Assembly (NCBI GenBank): GCA_947649645.1 | Contig: CANSSP010000011.1 | Location: 37,431-101,430 of the forward strand | Reading direction: 5' to 3' | DNA length: 64,000 nucleotides | Source: an uncultured Roseburia sp. | GTDB taxonomy: Bacteria > Bacillota > Clostridia > Lachnospirales > Lachnospiraceae | In this document: piece after piece, positions 54,331 through 62,529 of the stretch | Numbering within the stretch: the stretch's first letter is position 1 | Layout: each line of letters begins with the position of its first letter | Made by a program: the position numbers and the translations under genes | Notes under the pieces: generated by a model | Seen by the model: only the letters and a program-made list of their open reading frames with translations | What the model was told of the DNA's origin: nothing | Databases searched by the model: none

Positions 54331-54867
54331 ATGGCAAAGTATCGTAAATTAGGCAGAACTTCCAGCCAGAGAAAGGCATTGCTGAGAAGTCAGGTAACGG
54401 CACTTATCTGGCATGGAAAGATCGTGACTACAGAGGCAAAGGCAAAAGAAGTCCGTAAGATTGCAGAGGGAATTATCGCGAAGGCAATCAAGGAAAAAGA
54501 TAACTTTGAGGAAGTGACCATTAAGGCGAAAGTTCCGCGCAAGGACAAAGACGGCAAGAGAGTCAAAGAAGTCGTAGATGGTAAGAAAGTGACGGTTTTT
54601 GATGAGATTGACAAGACAATCAAGAAAGATCTTCCTTCCCGTCTGCATGCCCGCAGAGAGATTCTGAGAGTGCTCTATCCGGTAAAGGATGTTCCGAAGG
54701 AAGGAGCAGGAAGAAAGCGGAATACGAAGGAAGTAGATCTGGTCGCAAAATTGTTTGATGAGATCGCACCGAAGTATGTCGGCCGTAATGGTGGTTACAC
54801 CAGAATCGTGAAGATCGGACAGCGCAAAGGTGACGGCGCGCTGGAAGTACTGCTTGAGCTGGTATAA
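54331..54867 (+). CDS. rplQ: Large ribosomal subunit protein L17, extended form
   Basis: 178 residues; the usual length is ~120. The core is normal ([40 protein letters not shown]), but two lysine-rich insertions lie near residues 59-98 and 115-133. L17 sits at the tunnel exit. ATG 54331 follows TGGAGG. The ECF transporter module that follows rplQ in many Firmicutes is absent here. Confidence 0.95.
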   Translation: MAKYRKLGRTSSQRKALLRSQVTALIWHGKIVTTEAKAKEVRKIAEGIIAKAIKEKDNFEEVTIKAKVPRKDKDGKRVKEVVDGKKVTVFDEIDKTIKKDLPSRLHARREILRVLYPVKDVPKEGAGRKRNTKEVDLVAKLFDEIAPKYVGRNGGYTRIVKIGQRKGDGALEVLLELV

Positions 54868-54882
54868 AATATAGCGTTGAAG

Positions 54883-54914
54883 AAAGACAGTCGTTTTCAT
54901 GGCTGTCTTTTTTA
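54883..54914 (+). terminator. Terminator of the ribosomal supercluster
   Basis: AAAGACAGTC (54883-54892) pairs with GGCTGTCTTT (54901-54910), followed by a T-run. Confidence 0.93.
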
Positions 54915-54944
54915 TTTATATTGAAAGTCTTGTAATTCGGGTTC

Positions 54945-55112
54945 TTACCGCTCGATTGCGGGCGGATTGGCGTTACCGCTCGATTGCGGGCGGATTGGCG
55001 TTACCGCTCGATTGCGGGCGGATTGGCGTTACTGCTCGATTGCGGGCGGATTGGCGTTACCGCTCGATTGCGAGCGGATTGGCGTTACCGCTCGATTGCG
55101 AGCGGTAACGCG
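54945..55112. repeat. 28-bp tandem repeat array, six units
   Basis: The unit TTACCGCTCGATTGCGGGCG followed by GATTGGCG repeats head-to-tail from 54945: five full units (to 55084), then a sixth whose end differs. Units differ by one or two bases. Each holds a CCGCTCG-ATTG-CGRGCGG hairpin, and the sixth forms an 11-pair palindrome. The sixth unit is the coding end of the leftward histidine kinase, whose stop codon is its first three bases. The remaining copies look like duplications of that gene end. Confidence 0.97.
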
Positions 55113-56500
55113 AAGATAAATTCGGTTCCGACACCTTCCGTACTGATGACGGTAATGTTTTCTCCATGTGCCTGTATGATTTCTTTTACGATGGACAGCC
55201 CAAGTCCTGTTCCTTTCTTATCTTTTCCGCGGGAGAGATCGGTTTTATAAAAACGTTCCCATATTTTTTTTATACTGTCTTTTGGAATGCCAATGCCGGT
55301 ATCTTTTACAGAGACGAATATTTTTTCGTTTTTTTCAGTCGTTTCAATTGTGATATAGGAATCGGAATGGCTGAATTTCAGTGCATTGTCGATCAGGTTG
55401 TAGAGAACCTGCTGGATTTTGCTGATATCGGCGGAGACGTAGAGACGTTCTCCGGTCAGGATCAGGTTAAAGGAAATACGCTTGTCTTTGCAGGCCCCCT
55501 CGAAGGTCTGAACCGTTTTGCGAATCGTATAGTTGATGTCAAAATCTGTTATGTCGAGCATAATACCATGCGACCCGTAACGGTTCAGCTCCAGAAGGCT
55601 TGTTGTCAGTTTGTTCAGCCGTTCTGTCTCAAAGAGAATGATGTTCAGGTATTTTTCCTGCATTTCAGGGGGAATGGTCCCGTCCAGCATGGCCTCGACG
55701 TATCCTTTGATGGATGTGAGAGGCGAACGAAAGTCGTGGGACACATTTGACACAAATTTCTTCTGATCCTCTTCCAGTGTGTTGAGTTCGTTTGCCATAT
55801 AGTTAAAAGAGGCGGCCAGGTAGCCAATCTCATCATTGGCGTGGTAGTCAATTTTTGCCTGGAAATTTCCGGCGGCATATTCGGCGGCTCCCTTTGTGAT
55901 TTTCCGGATAGGGAAGTAAACAACCCAGGTGAAGAGGGCAAGGACGGCAATGGCGGCGGCAAACAAGAGAGCGAGTGTCTGATAAGCGATTGCCGTCAGA
56001 CTGTTTGCCAGCGAGATGACGCTGCTCATGGGCTTGTGAATCAGGCAATAACCGCGTACCTTATAGTTTACCGTGATTGGAGAAAAAACGCTTAAGGTAT
56101 CTGCCGTGAAATGATCATAAAAGCGGCCTGTCTGGTAATAGCTGCTGCCGAAATCCGTGACATCAAAATCAGCGATGGTTTCTTCACTTTCGGTGAGTTT
56201 TGGGTGAGCCGTATTGAGAATAATGTCGCCCTTGGTGTCTACAATCCAGATTTCTCCGGAAAGATAGGCGCTCAGGGCAGTCAGCTGAGCACGGATTTCT
56301 TCCAGAGACATGGTATTGGAATAGTAATTTTCCGCATAATCGGAGGAAATCAGCACGGACTCACGGTAGAGACTGGAAGCTTCTCTTTTTTCCAAAAAGC
56401 GAAAAGTGAGATGATACGTAAACGTGGCGATAATGATAAAACCGATAATACCGTATAAGAGATAGCCGGCAGCCAGTTTTGGGTACAATGTGCGTTTCAT
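55085..56500 (-). CDS. Sensor histidine kinase with HAMP domain
   Basis: 471 residues. A transmembrane helix (~10-35), an extracytoplasmic sensor of about 130 residues, a second helix (~165-190), HAMP (VVYFPIRKITKGAAEYAAGN), DHp with phospho-His in VSNVSHDFRSPLTSIKGYVE, and an ATPase with LYNLIDNALKFSHS and GKDKKGTGLGLSIVKEI. It is the partner of the overlapping regulator (four-base ATGA overlap). The signal is unknown. The last eight codons lie in the terminal unit of the 28-bp repeat array. Confidence 0.95.
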   Translation of the reverse strand: MKRTLYPKLAAGYLLYGIIGFIIIATFTYHLTFRFLEKREASSLYRESVLISSDYAENYYSNTMSLEEIRAQLTALSAYLSGEIWIVDTKGDIILNTAHPKLTESEETIADFDVTDFGSSYYQTGRFYDHFTADTLSVFSPITVNYKVRGYCLIHKPMSSVISLANSLTAIAYQTLALLFAAAIAVLALFTWVVYFPIRKITKGAAEYAAGNFQAKIDYHANDEIGYLAASFNYMANELNTLEEDQKKFVSNVSHDFRSPLTSIKGYVEAMLDGTIPPEMQEKYLNIILFETERLNKLTTSLLELNRYGSHGIMLDITDFDINYTIRKTVQTFEGACKDKRISFNLILTGERLYVSADISKIQQVLYNLIDNALKFSHSDSYITIETTEKNEKIFVSVKDTGIGIPKDSIKKIWERFYKTDLSRGKDKKGTGLGLSIVKEIIQAHGENITVISTEGVGTEFIFALPLAIER

Positions 56501-57201
56501 AGGTCACGGACCTCAAATTTGTAACCGACACTCCAGACGGTTGCGAGGCTCCAGTTAGCGTGGTCTTTGATTTTCTCCCGCAGTCGTTTGACGTGGACAT
56601 CCACAGTGCGTGTATCTCCGATGTATTCATAGCCCCAGATGTGGTCCAGAAGCTGTTCCCGCGTAAATACCTGGTTTGGCGAGGAGGCAAGGAAATACAA
56701 AAGCTCCAGTTCTTTGGGCGGCATGTCCACGGCGCGGCCACGATAGATCACGGAGTAATTGGAGAGGTTTACAACGAGATCGGGATATTTGACACATTTA
56801 AGTTCCGGTGTGTTTTCTTCGGTACGGGGCGGCTGATAACGGCGCAGAACCGCCTTCACACGCGCGACAAGTTCTTTGGAATCAAACGGTTTTATGATAT
56901 AATCGTCCGCGCCCAGTTCCAGGCCGAGCACTTTGTCAAAGATTTCCCCTTTGGCGGAGAGCATGATAATCGGCACGTTTGCTTTGGAGCGGACTTCCCG
57001 GCAGACCTGGTAGCCGTCGATTCCGGGGAGCATCAGATCCAGAAGAATGAGATTCGGGCTGTATTGTTCGAAAGCCAGAAGCGCTTCCTCACCGTCATTG
57101 ACGATGCGCGTGTCAAAACATTCTTTCGTGAGATAGAGGGAAATCAGTTCCGCGATATTGTTGTCATCGTCTACGATCAATATTTTTTGTTTTGCTGCCA
57201 T
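56497..57201 (-). CDS. OmpR/PhoB-family response regulator
   Basis: 234 residues. The receiver has VDDDNN, phospho-Asp in ILLDLMLPGIDGYQ and Lys in DDYIIKPFDSKEL; the winged helix has MPPKELELLYFLASSPNQVF, TRTVDVHVKRLREKI and ATVWSVGYKFEV. It overlaps the kinase by four bases and follows mutS2 by 38 bases, so all three may share a transcript. Targets are unknown. Confidence 0.95.
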   Translation of the reverse strand: MAAKQKILIVDDDNNIAELISLYLTKECFDTRIVNDGEEALLAFEQYSPNLILLDLMLPGIDGYQVCREVRSKANVPIIMLSAKGEIFDKVLGLELGADDYIIKPFDSKELVARVKAVLRRYQPPRTEENTPELKCVKYPDLVVNLSNYSVIYRGRAVDMPPKELELLYFLASSPNQVFTREQLLDHIWGYEYIGDTRTVDVHVKRLREKIKDHANWSLATVWSVGYKFEVRDL

Positions 57202-57239
57202 GTGTTTATCACCTCAAAATTCTTGTGTGTTAAATGATT

Positions 57240-59654
57240 TTAATCTTTAAACTCTGCAATTGTCACGCCGGAGTCACCCTCCCCAAATTCGCCAAGATGA
57301 AAGGAGCTGACGTATTTTAAACGCTTTAAATGCGACTGGACTGCATTGCGCAGTGCGCCGGTGCCCTTTCCGTGTACAATGCGCACAGAAGGAAGGTGCG
57401 CAAGGTAGGCGTCGTCCAGGTACTTGTCGAGAAGAGGGATGGCTTCGTCCGTTGTTTTTCCGATCAGATTGATTTCGGCAGAAATAGTGGCCGATTTGTT
57501 TATCCGGATTTTTCCGGCTCCGGTTTTTCCTGTCTTTTTGCCGGTGGAAGAATGCTCTTCATCCAGCAGGATCAGGTCGCTGATATTGACAAGAGAGCGC
57601 AGGATTCCCATCTGAACATAGAGGTCGCCTCTGGCGTTCGGCAGAGTGTGCACGGTGCCCTTTAAATTCATGCTCAGGACTTTTACGCTGTCTCCGATTC
57701 TGAGGTTTTTCGGAATCTTGTGCGACGCGGCCGTGTTCTTTCTGGAATCGCTCATTTTCTGCTGCGCGCTGTTCATTTTGCCGCGAAGACGGGCGCGTTC
57801 TTTTTCCATCTCGCTGACAGAGGCTCCTCCTGTCTGGTATTTGTTGAAATTGCGGATGGTTTCGTCGGCCAGGTCTTTGGCTTCCTTGATAATGAGGTAT
57901 GCCTGCTCGTTGGCCTCACGTATGATCTTGTCGCGGCTCGTGTCAAGACGTTCCTGCTTTTCTTCCAGTTTTTTCTTCAGAGTCTGTACTTCTTCTTTGT
58001 ATTGTGTGATCTCAAGCTGCTCACGTTCGATGGTGACACGGCTTTTTTCAAGATCTGCAAGCAGATCCTCAAAGTTCTCTTCGCTTTCACCGATACGGCT
58101 TCTGGCATCTTCAATCAGATCTGTGGGAAGCCCCAGTTTTTCGGAAATTGCGAAAGCATTGCTTTTGCCGGGGATTCCGATCAGCAGACGGTAAGTCGGG
58201 CTTAACGTCTCGACATTAAACTCGCAACAGGCGTTTTCAACGTCTGCGGTGGAGAGAGCAAATATTTTTAATTCGCTGTAGTGTGTGGTCGCCATGACCT
58301 TTGCGCCATAGAGGTGCAGTTTTGAGAGGATTGAGATGGCCAGTGCGGCACCTTCCGTGGGATCGGTTCCGGCGCAGAGTTCGTCGAAAAGAACCAGGGA
58401 ACGGCTGTCTGCTTTTTTTAATATCCGTATAATATTTGTCATATGGGACGAAAAGGTGCTTAAGGACTGTTCAATGCTCTGCTCGTCTCCGATGTCGGCA
58501 AACACTTCCTCAAATATGCCAAGTCTGGAGCGCTCCGAGGCAGGAATGTGGAGACCGGACTGTCCCATCAGTGTGAGGAGGCCGACTGTTTTCAACGATA
58601 CTGTTTTACCGCCGGTATTTGGTCCGGTGACGATCAGAAGGGAAAAATCATCCCCCAGCCGGACGTCGATGGGCACAACTTTTTTCTTGTCCAGCAACGG
58701 GTGACGCCCTCTGCGGATGTCAATGTGACCGTTTTCATTGAACTGAGGCGCAACACCATTGTAGGAAGCGGCAAAAGCGGCGCGGGCAAAAATAAAATCG
58801 AGTTCTGTAAGCACATGGTAGTTGACGCTGAGCTCGTCGGTGTATGTGCCGGCCTGGCTGCTGAGCGTTGCGAGAATGACTTCGATTTCCTCCTGTTCGC
58901 GCAGGAGGAGTTCTTTGTATTCGTTGTTCAGATTGACGACGGCCATCGGCTCGATAAAAAATGTCGATCCGCTCTGGGACTGATCGTGGATCATGCCCGG
59001 AATCTGGGATTTTGCTTCTGCTTTCACGGGAAGGCAGTAGCGGCCGTCGCGCATTGTGATCACACCGTCCTGCAGATAGCTGCGGGTGGCAGAGTTGTTG
59101 ATCATCGCGTTCATCTGTGAACGGATTTTATCGTTCATACCATGCAGCCTGCGGCGGATGGAGCGCAATGTGCTGCTGGCGTCATCCGCAATCTCGTCTT
59201 CTGAGAGGATACAGCGGCGGATTTCATCGTACAGCGGCGTCAGAGGCGCGAGCTGCGCGAAGGATGCAGTGAGGGAGTCCTGTGTCTCGTCGGTCGTTTC
59301 CTGCTCCGCTCTGCCTGCATGAGCCGTACATTGTCTTGCAAACGATCTGGCGCGCCTGGCCGCCTCCAGCAGGGAACAGATACGCAACAGCTCGGCAGCA
59401 GCCAGAGTACCGCCGATTTCCAGGCGTCTGACAGAATCGGTGATATTGCGCACGCCGGAAAAAGAAAGATTTCCGGAACGTAAAATCCGGCCAAGAGCGT
59501 CGCCCGTCTCGCGCTGGAGCTGTTCAATAGATGTTTTTTCCGTGAGCGGCTGCAGATCGGCACAACGCGCTTTGGCTGCTTCGCTGAACGCATATTCTGC
59601 AAGTTGTCTGCGTATTTTATCATATTCAAGTGTGTTTAATACTTTTTCGTTCAT
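57240..59654 (-). CDS. mutS2: Endonuclease MutS2
   Basis: 804 residues. The clamp/lever region is followed by the ABC ATPase (Walker A GPNTGGKTVSLKTVGLLTLM; Walker B LVLFDELCAGTDPTEG), a coiled coil (~515-610), and a C-terminal Smr domain with HGKGTGALRNAVQ. MutS2 suppresses recombination and can act on collided ribosomes. The first Smr motif, usually LDLRG, reads INLIG here. ATG 59654 follows GAGGA, which is part of leader repeat copy B. Confidence 0.97.
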   Translation of the reverse strand: MNEKVLNTLEYDKIRRQLAEYAFSEAAKARCADLQPLTEKTSIEQLQRETGDALGRILRSGNLSFSGVRNITDSVRRLEIGGTLAAAELLRICSLLEAARRARSFARQCTAHAGRAEQETTDETQDSLTASFAQLAPLTPLYDEIRRCILSEDEIADDASSTLRSIRRRLHGMNDKIRSQMNAMINNSATRSYLQDGVITMRDGRYCLPVKAEAKSQIPGMIHDQSQSGSTFFIEPMAVVNLNNEYKELLLREQEEIEVILATLSSQAGTYTDELSVNYHVLTELDFIFARAAFAASYNGVAPQFNENGHIDIRRGRHPLLDKKKVVPIDVRLGDDFSLLIVTGPNTGGKTVSLKTVGLLTLMGQSGLHIPASERSRLGIFEEVFADIGDEQSIEQSLSTFSSHMTNIIRILKKADSRSLVLFDELCAGTDPTEGAALAISILSKLHLYGAKVMATTHYSELKIFALSTADVENACCEFNVETLSPTYRLLIGIPGKSNAFAISEKLGLPTDLIEDARSRIGESEENFEDLLADLEKSRVTIEREQLEITQYKEEVQTLKKKLEEKQERLDTSRDKIIREANEQAYLIIKEAKDLADETIRNFNKYQTGGASVSEMEKERARLRGKMNSAQQKMSDSRKNTAASHKIPKNLRIGDSVKVLSMNLKGTVHTLPNARGDLYVQMGILRSLVNISDLILLDEEHSSTGKKTGKTGAGKIRINKSATISAEINLIGKTTDEAIPLLDKYLDDAYLAHLPSVRIVHGKGTGALRNAVQSHLKRLKYVSSFHLGEFGEGDSGVTIAEFKD

Positions 59655-59658
59655 TTAC

Positions 59659-59744
59659 CAGTCCTCATTTCTATGCTGCCTTTTGCGTATAAGCGACCTT
59701 GTGACCAGTCGAAGCGCGACCTGGGGCATGCGATGCAAATGGCC
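59659..59744 (-). repeat. Leader repeat, copy B
   Basis: Bases 59659-59705 match 20833-20879 at 37 of 47 positions, with only transitions. A looser match (GGCCATTTGCATC on the minus strand against GGCGATTTGTGTC) extends to 59744. It lies directly before mutS2 and supplies its ribosome site. The rest of the 336-base gap 59655-59990 holds an inverted repeat ATTGAAAT/ATTTCAAT (59806-59839) and the promoter at 59847. Confidence 0.65.
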
Positions 59745-59846
59745 GTAATACTTCACTTCAGCCCTGTTTTTTCTAATTATAGCGTATTCGGGGCTGGAAG
59801 AAAAGATTGAAATTATCTGCGACAGCAAAAGATTTCAATAATCCTA

Positions 59847-59875
59847 TTGCAAGCGTAACTTTTTCATTTTATAAT
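59847..59875 (+). promoter_or_regulatory. Sigma-A promoter of the HtrA-like gene
   Basis: TTGCAA (59847-59852), 17 bases, TATAAT (59870-59875). A leftward TATAAT near 59775-59780 with a weak -35 may serve mutS2. Confidence 0.7.
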
Positions 59876-59990
59876 AACAGATAGTACGGTTTTCAGAAAA
59901 TTGTGTACAGGAAATGGTATGCAATCGGCTCTTGCAGCAATATGGCTGCCTGTCATGTGATTTATGCTGCATACGGAAAAGAGGAAGATC

Positions 59991-61292
59991 ATGCAGGAAA
60001 AGGATAAATTTTCTTTTATCAATGAAAAAATAAAGGAAAAACCGATTAATAAGAGGAAACTTCTGATTCAGGCAGGTTTTGTCGTCGCTATGGCGGTTGT
60101 TTTCGGGGTTGTTGCCAGTTTCGTTTTTACCTGTTTTCGTCCGCTTTTTGAAAATATGATATATCCCCCCGATGATTCTGTGGTCTCGATTCCCAAAGAC
60201 GATCCCGGGGAGGACGAGACAGGTGTGACGGAGACGGAGAGTGAGACAGAAGAAGAGACGGAGAAAGTACCGGAGGTGCCCGAGACAGAAAGCCCCATAC
60301 CGCCGGAGGCGCCGGAGCTGGAAGTGGCCGATTTCCAGGAGCTGCAGAATAAGCTTTATGCGGTTGGCAAGGAGGCAAACCGGTTTATCGTGACTGTGAC
60401 GGGAGTAAAGAGCGATATGGACTGGTTTAATAACCCCTATGAGAGCAGAGGGCAGGCTTCCGGTATTATTATCGCTGACAACGGACGCGAGCTTCTGATA
60501 TTGACGGAGCGAAAAATAATTCTGGATGTGCAGGAGATATATGTGACCTTTATCAATGAGGTTTCGGTGGCGGCGTCCATGAAAAAGTATGACGGGAATA
60601 CGGGGATTGCAGTTTTAAGTGTTTCCAGGGCAGAAATTGACGAGGATACCATGGATCATATTTCAGTTGCCGTTCTGGGCAATTCACTGATCACAACGCA
60701 GGGTATGATCGCAATTGCAGTCGGAAGCCCGCTGGGCACAAATTATTCGGTTCTGACGGGAAACATTACGTCGACGACGAACAGCATTTCAACGGTAGAC
60801 AATAACTATACGGTATTTACGACCGATATTGTGGGAAGCCGCAGCGGCAGCGGGGCGATCATCAATGTAAACGGTGAGGTTATGGGACTGGTAATGCAGG
60901 ATTACAGCAGCAGGGGGGATGAGAATACCTTGACAGCGCTCTCCATCTCCGAGCTGAAGTCTCTGATTGAGATGCTCTCAAATAACCAGGATATTCCCTA
61001 TATTGGTCTGGAATTATCGACTGTCACGAATGATATTGCGAAAGAGTATGATATTCCCAAAGGGGCTTACGTCAAGGATGTGCGGATGGATTCTCCGGCA
61101 ATGGCGGCAGGGCTGCAGAGCGGCGACGTCATCACTGCGATGGATGGTGAAGCGATTTTTACCGTGGACAGTTACGAAACCAGGCTGCTTGGCATGCTGC
61201 CAGGCAGTGAGGTGGAGATCACGGTGCAGCGGCAGGGGACGGAAGGATATGCGGAGATTATCTGTACGGCTGTGATCGGTGTGCTGCAGTGA
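59991..61292 (+). CDS. HtrA/DegP-like protein with degenerate protease site and PDZ
   Basis: 433 residues. A cytoplasmic tail, one transmembrane helix (~25-45), an acidic Glu/Thr/Pro linker (~55-105), a trypsin-like domain (~120-330), and a PDZ domain (~335-430; GLELSTVTNDIAKEYDIPKG, MDSPAMAAGLQSGDVITAMD). The usual NNHV motif reads ERKI (Lys 175 in place of His), the TDLAVL motif reads NTGIAVL (Gly 205 in place of Asp), and the GNSGGP loop reads SRSGSGA. Two triad residues appear lost, so it is probably a binding or chaperone-like pseudoprotease. ATG 59991 follows GAGGAAG. Confidence 0.85.
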   Translation: MQEKDKFSFINEKIKEKPINKRKLLIQAGFVVAMAVVFGVVASFVFTCFRPLFENMIYPPDDSVVSIPKDDPGEDETGVTETESETEEETEKVPEVPETESPIPPEAPELEVADFQELQNKLYAVGKEANRFIVTVTGVKSDMDWFNNPYESRGQASGIIIADNGRELLILTERKIILDVQEIYVTFINEVSVAASMKKYDGNTGIAVLSVSRAEIDEDTMDHISVAVLGNSLITTQGMIAIAVGSPLGTNYSVLTGNITSTTNSISTVDNNYTVFTTDIVGSRSGSGAIINVNGEVMGLVMQDYSSRGDENTLTALSISELKSLIEMLSNNQDIPYIGLELSTVTNDIAKEYDIPKGAYVKDVRMDSPAMAAGLQSGDVITAMDGEAIFTVDSYETRLLGMLPGSEVEITVQRQGTEGYAEIICTAVIGVLQ

Positions 61293-61421
61293 TATCCGGG
61301 CGGTAAATACGAGACCGGGCTGCAGGAGCCATAGAGGATAATTCAAAGGATCCATAGTATTTTGTAAGAAAAAGACGGCTGCATGGAACGGATGTGGCGG
61401 CATGTCGGAAATGAGGAAAAA

Positions 61422-62372
61422 ATGAAGTATATTGAAAGTCTCCGCGAGGGAGAGAGAATCAATGAAATCTATCTGTGTAAAGTGAAGCAGTCGGCTCTCA
61501 CGAAGGCGGGAAAACCATATGATAATCTCGTTCTCCAGGATAAAACCGGGACACTGGACGGGAAAATATGGGAGCCGGGTTCTGTTGGAATCGATGAGTT
61601 TGAGTCTCTTGACTATATTGCGGTGATGGGGGATATCACGAGTTTTCAGGGAAATCTGCAGCTCAATGTGAAGCGGGTGCGCAAGGCGGAAGAGGGGGAG
61701 TATGAACCGAAAAATTATCTTCCGGTCAGCAAAAAAGATGTGGATGTAATGTACGGGGAGCTTACGGCGCTGATCGCATCTGTCCGCAGGCCGCATCTGA
61801 AAAAGCTGCTGGAGAGTTTTTTTGTAGAGGATAAGGCGTTTGAGAAGCGTTTTAAATTTCACTCTGCGGCAAAGACCGTTCACCATGGTTTTGTGGGCGG
61901 ACTGCTGGAGCATACGCTCTCTGTTGCGAAGCATTGCGACTATCTGGCCGGTGTTTATCCGATTTTAAACCGCGATCTGGTCGTGTGTGCGGCAATTTTT
62001 CATGATATCGGCAAGCTGGAGGAGTTATCTACGTTTCCGGAAAATGACTATACGGACGCAGGGCAGCTTCTCGGGCATATTATTATCGGAACAGAAATGA
62101 TCGGAGAGCGTATCCGCACGATACCGGGATTTCCGAGAGGGCTGGAATATGAGCTGAAGCACTGTATTCTGGCGCATCACGGGGAGCTTGAGTATGGTTC
62201 TCCGAAAAAACCGGCGTTGGCGGAGGCGCTGGCCTTAAGTTTTGCGGATAATATGGATGCGAAGATGGAGACATTTGCAGAGATTTTCGGAAATGTACCC
62301 GAAGGAAATCTGGAATGGCAGGGATATCACCGTCTGCTGGAGACCAATGTCCGCAGGTCGGGCAGGGAGTAG
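61422..62372 (+). CDS. YhaM-type 3'-5' exoribonuclease with HD domain
   Basis: 316 residues. The N-terminal OB fold (EIYLCKVKQSALTKAGKPYD, LVLQDKTGTLDGKIWEPG) precedes an HD phosphohydrolase domain with HHGFVGGLLEHTLSVAKHCD, FHDIGKLEEL and HHGELEYGSPKKPALAEAL. This is the layout of YhaM, a 3'-5' exonuclease for RNA and single-stranded DNA. The frame opens at 61383, but ATG 61422 behind ATGAGG gives the family length. Confidence 0.92.
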   Translation: MKYIESLREGERINEIYLCKVKQSALTKAGKPYDNLVLQDKTGTLDGKIWEPGSVGIDEFESLDYIAVMGDITSFQGNLQLNVKRVRKAEEGEYEPKNYLPVSKKDVDVMYGELTALIASVRRPHLKKLLESFFVEDKAFEKRFKFHSAAKTVHHGFVGGLLEHTLSVAKHCDYLAGVYPILNRDLVVCAAIFHDIGKLEELSTFPENDYTDAGQLLGHIIIGTEMIGERIRTIPGFPRGLEYELKHCILAHHGELEYGSPKKPALAEALALSFADNMDAKMETFAEIFGNVPEGNLEWQGYHRLLETNVRRSGRE

Positions 62373-62415
62373 TTTTAAGAGGCTTTGAAAAAGTTTGCGG
62401 AATATTGCAGTAAGA

Positions 62416-62455
62416 GATAGGCAGCGGCGGTGATGCAGCTGCTTATCTTGTTTTG
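62416..62455 (+). terminator. Terminator after the YhaM-type gene
   Basis: GATAGGCAGC (62416-62425) pairs with GCTGCTTATC (62438-62447), with one G-T pair, followed by TTGTTTT. Confidence 0.75.
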
Positions 62456-62529
62456 GCGTTTTATGGGCATGATGGAAATTCTATTTGTGAATTTATACGA
62501 GCTGTGAAAATAAGGAAAAGAGGTAGAGG

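Noticed and set aside
54945..55112. The 28-bp array as a CRISPR
   Set aside because: Units are directly adjacent with no unique spacers, no cas genes are present, and one unit encodes the end of a kinase.
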